The notes beneath the pieces were generated by a model, which saw nothing but the letters and a program-made list of their open reading frames with translations, had not been told where the DNA came from and did no database searches. This document shows, one piece after another, positions 26,193 through 33,400 of a stretch of 64,000 nucleotides of DNA. The DNA is taken from positions 289,786 to 353,785 of the forward strand of contig NZ_FOHO01000004.1 of the NCBI RefSeq assembly GCF_900111675.1, given 5' to 3'. Source of the stretch: Paracoccus homiensis. GTDB lineage: Bacteria; Pseudomonadota; Alphaproteobacteria; Rhodobacterales; Rhodobacteraceae. The position numbers and the translations under genes were made by a program. The first letter of the stretch is position 1. Each line of letters opens with the position of its first letter.

Positions 26193-27332
26193 TCAGAACA
26201 CGACCTGCAGGCCCGCATCGGCCAGCGCCTTGCGCCGCGCCTTGGACCAGGCCGCGTCCCAGTCATCGGGGTTTTCGGAATCCAGCTTGTCCCACGCTTC
26301 TTTCAGCACGGTCTGACGGCGGATCAGGTCGTCGTTATGGGTCTGCGCGGCGTCGCTCCAGACGCCTGCCTCTTTGAAATAGGCGATGGCGCCGTCGTGA
26401 TAGGGCACGACCCATTCGAAATTCTGCCGATCCAGATGCCAGCCCGAGATACCGGGAACCTTGTCCTGATATGCGGGGAACAGCTCGACCATGGCCTTGG
26501 TCATGTTATAAGCCAGATCGCCGTCGGTCTGGGCCATCGCGATCAGGACCGGATAGGGATAGGCCGCGCCATCCACCGCCTCGCCGCCGTCAAGGCCCGC
26601 GCCGACCGTCATCTTGGTGCGGGCAAAGAACGGCGCGACGGCCTGCATCCGGGCCAGCGCCTCGGTGTCGTCGGGATCCATCACCGGCCATGTCAGGCCG
26701 CGCGGGGCCGATGCCGCCTCATAGGCCGGGCCGCTGTTGGTCGAGGTAAAGACCGCATCGACCTGCCCGTCGATCAGCGCCGACCAGGATGCGCCATAGC
26801 CACCGAAATCGACGCGTTCCACGTCGTCCCAGCCCAGCCCGGCATAGGCCAGATAGGCTTCCATATTCACGTTCAGTCCGGGCGCGCCCGCGATATAGGC
26901 GATGCGCTTGCCCTTCAGATCGGCATAGGTTTCGATGCCCAGATCGCCCGCCACGGCCACGGACAACCCGATTTCACCGCCGTTATTTGCCAGCAACAGC
27001 CGGATCGGCTGCGGCCCCCATTTGCGTTCGCCGAACTCGAACGCACCTTCCTGCGCCATGAAGCTGCCGCCAACGCCGGTGGCCGAGAAATCGACCCGGC
27101 CCTGCCGCAACGGCTCGGTCCGCGAAATGTCGTTCTTGCCCGGCAGCACACGCAGGCTGGTGCCGGTGGCCTTCTGCAATTCGCCCCCGATCGCGACCGC
27201 CTGATTGAACCCGGCCGAGCCGGTGTCATAGGCCGTCCACGACATCTGTCGCGGCAATTCGATATCCTGCGCCTGTGCGGCGCTGCCAAGGATCACGGCG
27301 ATCCCAAAGGCGGCATTTCTGGCCAGTTTCAT
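26193..27332 (-). CDS. TAXI-family TRAP solute-binding protein
   Basis: A 379-residue periplasmic protein. The ATG at 27332 gives a clear signal peptide, MKLARNAAFGIAVILGSAAQ with cleavage after AQA. The mature part shows TAXI-family features (GGELQKATGTSLRVLPGKND, AAPFFARTKMTVGAGLDGGE). It binds a carboxylate for the fused permease downstream. It is the first gene of the catabolic operon and faces the divergent iclR gene, with two operator-like dyads between them. Confidence 0.92.
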   Translation of the reverse strand: MKLARNAAFGIAVILGSAAQAQDIELPRQMSWTAYDTGSAGFNQAVAIGGELQKATGTSLRVLPGKNDISRTEPLRQGRVDFSATGVGGSFMAQEGAFEFGERKWGPQPIRLLLANNGGEIGLSVAVAGDLGIETYADLKGKRIAYIAGAPGLNVNMEAYLAYAGLGWDDVERVDFGGYGASWSALIDGQVDAVFTSTNSGPAYEAASAPRGLTWPVMDPDDTEALARMQAVAPFFARTKMTVGAGLDGGEAVDGAAYPYPVLIAMAQTDGDLAYNMTKAMVELFPAYQDKVPGISGWHLDRQNFEWVVPYHDGAIAYFKEAGVWSDAAQTHNDDLIRRQTVLKEAWDKLDSENPDDWDAAWSKARRKALADAGLQVVF

Positions 27333-27378
27333 CCTGTTCCTCCCCTGCCGCGCCCCTCCTCGGCCGCGGGTCCAGTTC

Positions 27379-27406
27379 TGCGGACAAACTGTCCGCATAG
27401 CGAAAC
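27379..27406. promoter_or_regulatory. Operator-like double dyad at the TAXI-TRAP operon promoter
   Basis: Two dyads overlap here. TGCGGACA and TGTCCGCA (27379-27397) are perfect inverted 8-mers around AAC. GTCCGCATAGCGAAAC (27391-27406) matches a second site at 27482. They lie about 47-74 bases upstream of the transporter ATG, where an IclR-type regulator would act. Confidence 0.6.
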
Positions 27407-27481
27407 AACTATTCACCGGGGCGTTTCCTTGTCAATATGGCGGGGCGGAAAATCGTGGCTGCACCGCAGCATGAAAATGCT

Positions 27482-27497
27482 GTTCGCTGTGCGAAAC
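27482..27497. promoter_or_regulatory. Second IclR-type operator-like site
   Basis: GTTCGCTGTGCGAAAC is an inverted repeat and shares the pattern GTYCGCNNNGCGAAAC with 27391-27406. It lies 47 bases before the iclR start, fitting autoregulation. IclR-family regulators commonly bind palindromes of this length. Confidence 0.6.
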
Positions 27498-27544
27498 ATT
27501 CCTTACAGGGCCTGACGGGCCGCCCGAACGTGCTACAAAGCGAA

Positions 27545-28327
27545 ATGGACATGACGACAGAACCCGAAGAAACAGATCGCCAATTCGTGACCGCGCTGGC
27601 CCGCGGGCTGGATATCCTGGGCTGTTTCCGGACCGAGGATCGCTATCTGTCGAATCACGTGATCGCACAGCGGACCGGGCTGGCGCGGCCGACCGTGTCG
27701 CGGCTGACCTATACGCTGATGAAGACCGGGCATCTGCACCGGCATGATGACAGCGGCGAATACCGGTTGGGACCCAAGGTCCTGCAACTGGGCTTCGGGG
27801 CACTGGCGGGCGTCAATCTGCGCGAACGCGCCGATGAGGTCCTGACCCAGCTTTGCAGCGGCCCCAACCCCTATCTGACCATTGCCCTGGCCGAACGCAG
27901 CGGCATCCGCGCCATCTATGTCGCGGCCCGCAGGCAACGGCAGGCGGTATCGCTGTCGATCGATGTCGGGGCACGGTTGCCGCTGTTCTATTCCGGTATC
28001 GGCCGCGCCATCCTTGCGGGCATGACCCCGGCTGAACGCGACGCGGCGCTGGCACAGGGGATCGAGGAATTTCCCGATCAGCGGGACCGCATGACCGAAA
28101 GCCTGGCCGAAGCCCTGACCGATTTCGAACAATACGGCTATTGCACCAGCTTTGGCGCGTGGAAGCCCGAAATCAACGCCATCGCCGCCCCGATCCGGTC
28201 GCTGGATGGCAGTTCGGTCTATGGGCTGAATGTCGGCGGGCCCTCATTCCTGGTCTCTGCCGAAGAACTGCACAGGACCTACGGCCCGCGTCTGCTGCGG
28301 GCCGTGGCCGAACTTGGCGGCACCTGA
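27545..28327 (+). CDS. IclR-family transcriptional regulator
   Basis: A 260-residue regulator. An N-terminal winged helix-turn-helix (RGLDILGCFRTEDRYL, IAQRTGLARPTVSRLTYTLM) precedes the IclR effector domain (LRERADEVLTQL, GARLPLFYSGIGRAILAGM, GAWKPEINAIAAPI). The ATG at 27545 gives the usual short N-terminus; the upstream part of the frame covers the promoter. It is divergent from the TAXI-TRAP/beta-oxidation operon and convergent with the CoA transferase genes. It most likely controls this catabolic block in response to the imported acid or a CoA derivative. Confidence 0.9.
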   Translation: MDMTTEPEETDRQFVTALARGLDILGCFRTEDRYLSNHVIAQRTGLARPTVSRLTYTLMKTGHLHRHDDSGEYRLGPKVLQLGFGALAGVNLRERADEVLTQLCSGPNPYLTIALAERSGIRAIYVAARRQRQAVSLSIDVGARLPLFYSGIGRAILAGMTPAERDAALAQGIEEFPDQRDRMTESLAEALTDFEQYGYCTSFGAWKPEINAIAAPIRSLDGSSVYGLNVGGPSFLVSAEELHRTYGPRLLRAVAELGGT

Positions 28328-28333
28328 AACCGG

Positions 28334-28969
28334 CTAGGTCAGGATGGGGGCGCCAGTCAGGGCCTGAACCTGATCCAGGCTGTTGCCGGGGGTCAGCTCG
28401 ATCAGGCGAAACCCTTCGGGGGTGACGTCCAGCACCGCCAGATCGGTATAAACGCGGCTGACCACGCCCAGACCGGTCAGCGGATAGGTGCAGCGTTCCA
28501 AGAGCTTGGGGCTGCCGTCGCGACTGACGTGCCGCATCATCACGAAGATCGTCGGCACACCTGCCGCAAGGTCCATCGCCCCGCCGACCGCCGGGGGATA
28601 GCTGTCGTCCAGCGTCGCCCAATTCGCCAGATCGCCGTTCTGCGCGACCTGATAGGCACCCAGCACCGCGATATCGATATGCCCGCCCCGCATCATCGCA
28701 AAGCTGTCGGCCTGTTCGAAATACGAAGCCCCCGGCGCGGCGGTGACAAAGCGTTTGCTGGCGTCGATCAGCTCGCAATCCTCCTGCCCCGGTGCGGGGG
28801 TCGGCCCGACGCCCAGGATGCCGTTTTCGGAATGATAGATCACCTCGCGCCCGTCAGGGACATGGGCCGAGACATGGGTCGGTTTGCCGATGCCCAGATT
28901 GACATAGGCCCCGTCGGGAATGTCGCGGGCGACGCGGGCCGCCAATTCGCTGTCGGTTCTGGATTTCAT
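28334..28969 (-). CDS. 3-oxoacid CoA-transferase subunit B
   Basis: A 211-residue beta subunit of a class I CoA transferase. IPDGAYVNLGIGKPTHVSAH and YHSENGILGVGP are visible; the glutamate of SENG forms the enzyme-CoA thioester. It resembles PcaJ/ScoB/AtoA proteins. Coupled to subunit A by an ATGA overlap. With the thiolase nearby, it may activate a 3-oxoacid (for example a 3-oxo-dicarboxylate or acetoacetate) from succinyl-CoA. Confidence 0.92.
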   Translation of the reverse strand: MKSRTDSELAARVARDIPDGAYVNLGIGKPTHVSAHVPDGREVIYHSENGILGVGPTPAPGQEDCELIDASKRFVTAAPGASYFEQADSFAMMRGGHIDIAVLGAYQVAQNGDLANWATLDDSYPPAVGGAMDLAAGVPTIFVMMRHVSRDGSPKLLERCTYPLTGLGVVSRVYTDLAVLDVTPEGFRLIELTPGNSLDQVQALTGAPILT

Positions 28970-29631
28970 GGCCGCACCCCGTATTCGGTCAGTGATTGCA
29001 CAAAGATGCCGGGCGTGCCGACGGTTTCGGGGTCCAGGGGCTGTGTCGACAGATGCCGCACCTCGGCGATGGCGTGACGCGCGGCGGTGGCCATGACCGG
29101 GTTGAAGTTCCGCGCCGTGACGCGATAGCGCAGATTGCCCCAGGGATCGCCGGCCTCGGCGCGCAGCAGCGCGAAATCCGCCGAAAGCGGCGCTTCCAGA
29201 ACATAGCCCCTGCCGTCGATGACCCGCGTTTCCTTGCCCTCGGCAAGGCGCGTGCCATAGCCGGTCGGGGTGAAGAAACCGCCAAGCCCGGCCCCCGCCG
29301 CCCGCATCCGTTCCGCCAATGTGCCCTGCGGCACGACCTCCAGCGCGATCTGACCGGCCTCGTAGCGCCGCTCGAACCAGACCGACCCCGGCGAGCGGGG
29401 ATAGGAACAGATCACCTTGGCGACCCGGTTTTCCTTCAGCAGCCGCCCGATACCGGTGTCCCCTGCCCCGGCATTGTTCGAAATCACCGTCAGCCCGGTC
29501 GCGCCGTGATCCAGCAGCGCGTCGATCAGCCCGAACGGTATGCCGGATGCGCCGAACCCGCCGATCATCACCGAGGCGCCATCGGTAATCGGTGCCACTG
29601 CCCGCGCCAGATCGGGCACTGTCTTGTCCAT
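28966..29631 (-). CDS. 3-oxoacid CoA-transferase subunit A
   Basis: A 221-residue alpha subunit with GASVMIGGFGASGIPFGLID, the oxyanion-forming glycine segment, and GGFFTPTGYGTRLAEGKETR. It pairs with the subunit B gene, which overlaps it by four bases. The ATG at 29631 follows GGGAGAAT. The two genes converge on iclR. A strong terminator just upstream isolates them from the phosphate-starvation genes. Confidence 0.92.
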   Translation of the reverse strand: MDKTVPDLARAVAPITDGASVMIGGFGASGIPFGLIDALLDHGATGLTVISNNAGAGDTGIGRLLKENRVAKVICSYPRSPGSVWFERRYEAGQIALEVVPQGTLAERMRAAGAGLGGFFTPTGYGTRLAEGKETRVIDGRGYVLEAPLSADFALLRAEAGDPWGNLRYRVTARNFNPVMATAARHAIAEVRHLSTQPLDPETVGTPGIFVQSLTEYGVRP

Positions 29632-29805
29632 ATTCTCCCCCTTCTCAGAATTGCGGCGACGGCGCCCGCAATCGGGCGCGACGGTCGCGCGGCAGAACCT
29701 CCCTCCTGCCGTTTTCTGCACAGCATGCAGATCGCGACCGGCTTGTAAATCGCTTCGTCGCAAGGGGCGCGGGCGGGCGGGCCGTGCAGGCTGACGCAAA
29801 AAGAA

Positions 29806-29836
29806 GCCGGGGCGCGGGATGTCCCCGCGCCCCGGC
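29806..29836 (-). terminator. Intrinsic terminator after the VPLPA-sorted protein gene
   Basis: Thirteen-base perfect arms GCCGGGGCGCGGG and CCCGCGCCCCGGC enclose a five-base loop. On the minus strand the stem is followed by TTCTTTTTG. It lies 21 bases after the stop at 29857 and closes the upstream transcription unit. Confidence 0.85.
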
Positions 29837-29856
29837 ACCGAACCCTAGTGGGCCGA

Positions 29857-30432
29857 TCAGGCCCGGCGACGACGGCGCATCAGACCCAGCGCCCCCAACC
29901 CCAACAGGATCAGCAGACCGCCCGCAGGCAGCGGAACCGCCGCGGGCGAACCCGTGGCCAGAAACGCGATCTCGTAATCGATGCCGTCCTGCAACATCGC
30001 GAAGGGATCGGCGCCCAGATCGTCGAAGAACGCCAGTTCCAGCGTCAGCGCCGAACCAAAGGCCGCAGCCAGATCCCCGGTCAGATCGCCGAAGACCAGG
30101 TTGATGACACTGTCATCGCCCAGACTAACCGAGGACAACAGCCCCGCCAGCACCGTTGCCCCATCCGAAAACAGGGTGAACGAGGCGTCCACCGTGGCGT
30201 AGGGATCGGCCGTTTCAAAGAACAGCACCAGATCCGAGGTCAGGTCGCCCTGAACCTCGATCCCGCTGGAATAGGTTTCCGCGCCGAAGATCAGAAGATC
30301 GGCGACGCCTTCCTCGACCAGCGCCGAGCCAAGCGCATAGGGCGCATCCAGAACCGGATCGGTGGTCGCGGCCATCGCCGGGGCGGTGGCCAGGGTCAGG
30401 GCCGTGATCAGGGCCGTTGCAAAGCGTTTCAT
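29857..30432 (-). CDS. Exported protein with VPLPA-CTERM sorting tail
   Basis: A 191-residue protein with a signal peptide (MKRFATALITALTLATAPAM, cleaved after AMA) and a C-terminal sorting tail. The tail consists of VPLPAGGLL, a hydrophobic helix (LLILLGLGALGL) and MRRRRRA, the VPLPA variant of PEP-CTERM common in Rhodobacterales. The mature part (FGAETYSSGIEVQGDLTSDL...) is beta-rich and unrecognised. It would be processed by an exosortase, not present in the window. It starts 31 bases after the Pho-box-controlled nuclease gene, so it may be co-expressed with it. Confidence 0.8.
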   Translation of the reverse strand: MKRFATALITALTLATAPAMAATTDPVLDAPYALGSALVEEGVADLLIFGAETYSSGIEVQGDLTSDLVLFFETADPYATVDASFTLFSDGATVLAGLLSSVSLGDDSVINLVFGDLTGDLAAAFGSALTLELAFFDDLGADPFAMLQDGIDYEIAFLATGSPAAVPLPAGGLLILLGLGALGLMRRRRRA

Positions 30433-30463
30433 CTGTTCATTCCCATCGTGATGGCAGCGCGTC

Positions 30464-33400
30464 TCAGACGGTTGCCAGCGTGTAATCGGTTTCGAAGCTC
30501 AGCGCGTCGATGGTGACATCCGTCCCACGGATATAGATCGCATCATCCCTGCCCTGCGGATCATCCAGATAGGCGATGACCATGTTGCCGGTCTGTTTCA
30601 GCGATGCGATGCCCACACCCTCGGCCAGTGCGATGACGTCCATGCCGATTTCATAATCGCTGATCGTGGTGCGTTCGCGCACACCGTCCAGCGCCTCGAA
30701 ACCGAAATAGAACACATCCGCGCCCGCGCCGCCTTCGACGACATCAAAGCGACCCGCGCCCGAGATGATCAGGTCGTCGCCATCGGTGCCGACCAGATTG
30801 TCGCGACCATCGGTGCCCATGATGACGTTCAGGCTGGGCGCGTCGATCACGCTGTCATCGCGATAGGACAGGTTCTGGATCCGGTCATCGCCGTCATAGC
30901 CGCTATCTGCGCGATCATAGGCGGTTTCGGCGGTGCCGAAATTCGCGGCCAAATATTCGGCAAAAGCGTCCTGTTCGGTTCCGTTATCCGCGAAGGTCGC
31001 GACGCCATCGGCAGCGCCGTCATCCACCCCATCGCCATCCAGATCGTTCAGATCGACGCGATTGACCCCGGCACCCATCGGGAAGGGATAGCCGTCGCCA
31101 CCATCGGCCATGAAGCCAAGCGTGACGATGCGGATCTGACCATCGGCATTGCCGACCATTTCGCCATCGCGGACCAGCACATCCAGATCATTGCCGTCGC
31201 CATCGGTGATCGCGGCGCTGATGATGCGCGACCCTGCCGGCTGATCGGGATCAAAGCTGAACTGCACCCCGGACACCTGCGCGAACTGCCCGGCGGCCGA
31301 GGGCGCGGCGGACACCGCATGTTCCAGAACCTCGATCAGTTCCGCGCGGGTCAGCGTCAGCAGCGACAGGCTGTTGTTGAAGGCAAGCGTGGTCTGGATG
31401 TCGGTCTGGCTGATCCCGCCCTCGGGCTTGATCACATTGCCATCGCTGTCCAGCAACTCGCCATTCGGCAGGCGCTGGAAATCGGTTCCGCCCGCAGGCA
31501 CCGTCACCTCGCCGATCGAGGCGCGGATCCCGCCGCCATTCTTGATCGAGACGGTGACCGTCTCGTCATGGGCCTGTGCATAGGCCAGATTCGCATCCGC
31601 GGTCAGGTTGCCCAGATTGGTTTCCTGCGTCCGCACACCATCGCTGTTGGCCGGATCATCCACGCCCGAACGGTTGCCGTTCAGGAACACGTTCGAGATG
31701 CCAAAGACATTGCCCTCGGTCGCCTGAATCTGGGCCTCGATCGCATCGACGATGGCCTGAATCTCGGGATCGACAAGGTTTTCGGCACCCAGATCGGCGA
31801 CACCCTGATCGTCGGTCGCATAGGCGCCCGACACATCCGCATCATAGCTGTCGGCGATGATCTGACCGTTCTCGTCAAAGTCGATGACCAGCCGGCCGAC
31901 ATATTTGTAATTACCGTCCGTGTTGACGACCGCCGTCACCCCGCCATCGGCATTGGTGACGAATTGCGGATATGTGCCCTGCGACACATCGCCGTCAATC
32001 AGCCGGTCGTTTTCATCCGTCAGACGCGTGTTCGATCCTCCGGCAATCACCACATCGACGCCCGACAGCCGCGAGGCCAGTTCCAGTTCGATATCCAGAA
32101 CCTGCATATGGGCCTGCATGATGACCTTGTTCATGGTCGGGTTGTCGGCCAGCAGCTGATCGACCTCGGCCTGGATGATCGCGGCCAGCGCATCCAGCTC
32201 TGCGGCGGTCGGCGTGGTGTCGGCCCATTGCGGCGACACGGTCACATCACCCGAGGACGAAATCCGCGCCAGGGTCGGGGTCGTCGCGCCGACCACGCCG
32301 ATCAGCTCGCCCCCTTCTTCCAGCACCACGGACGAGGTGATGCTGTTGCCCACCGGCAGCCCGCCCCCGGCCACGGCCAGCGCGGCAAGATTGGCGTCGG
32401 TGCCGACATCCAGATTGACCGACAGATAGGGCATGTCGGTGCCGGTGAAATCCAGCCCGGCCAGCGCGCTGCCGGTCAGGGCGCTGAAATCGCCCGCAGC
32501 CAGCCCGCTGATCAGATCGGCCAGCACCGCGGTCCCCATGTCGAATTCATGGTTGCCAAGCGTGATCGCCTGGAAGCCCAGCTCATTCTGGATCTGGATA
32601 TCGGCAATGCCACCCGAGCCGAACACGGCCCTGGATGCGTCGAAGAACACGCCCGGAATGAACGCATCGCCCGACGACAGGCGGATGGTGTTGTCAGCCA
32701 GACCGTCGCCGCCCAGATCCTGTGCCTCCAGCGCGTTCATGATGGCCGAGGCGTTGGGCGCATACAGGATCGACGATCCATTGCCCTCCTGATCGGCCAT
32801 ATGCAGGATTTCCAGCGTGTAGGTCATCGGCGTTTCGCCCAGATCCAGCCCGACGATGATCGGATCGTGGTCCGACGACCGATAGGCATCGGCCGAGAAC
32901 AGCGACGCATCGCGCCCGAAATCAAGATTATAGTCGAAGGCATCCGCCTCGTCGGCATTGATGTTCCAATAGGCCGCACCGGTGACCTTGGCGGTCAGGC
33001 TTTCGCTGGCAAAGGCATAGTCCAGCGTCCCGGTCATGCCGTCAAAGACATAACTGATGCTGTCGGGATCGAACAGCGCGCCCAGATCGGTCAGATCGTC
33101 CGCCGTGCCCAGAACACCGTCGGCACCCGCGCGCAGCGTGGTGATCGCGTCCTCCATCCGGTAGGCGTTCAGATCGCCCAGAACCAGAACATCCTGTTCG
33201 CCGGTGCCGGTGGGATCATTGGCGATCCAGTCGGCCAGCGCGGCGGCAGCGGCCGCCCGGACATTGGCGTTATTGCCCTGCCCGTCGCCCATATCCGCAT
33301 CGCCATCCACGACCGACCCCTTGGATTTCAGGTGGTTCACGATGGCGGTAAAGCTTTCGCCGCTGGCCTTCTCGGTAAAGGTCTGGGCCAGTGCCGGGCG

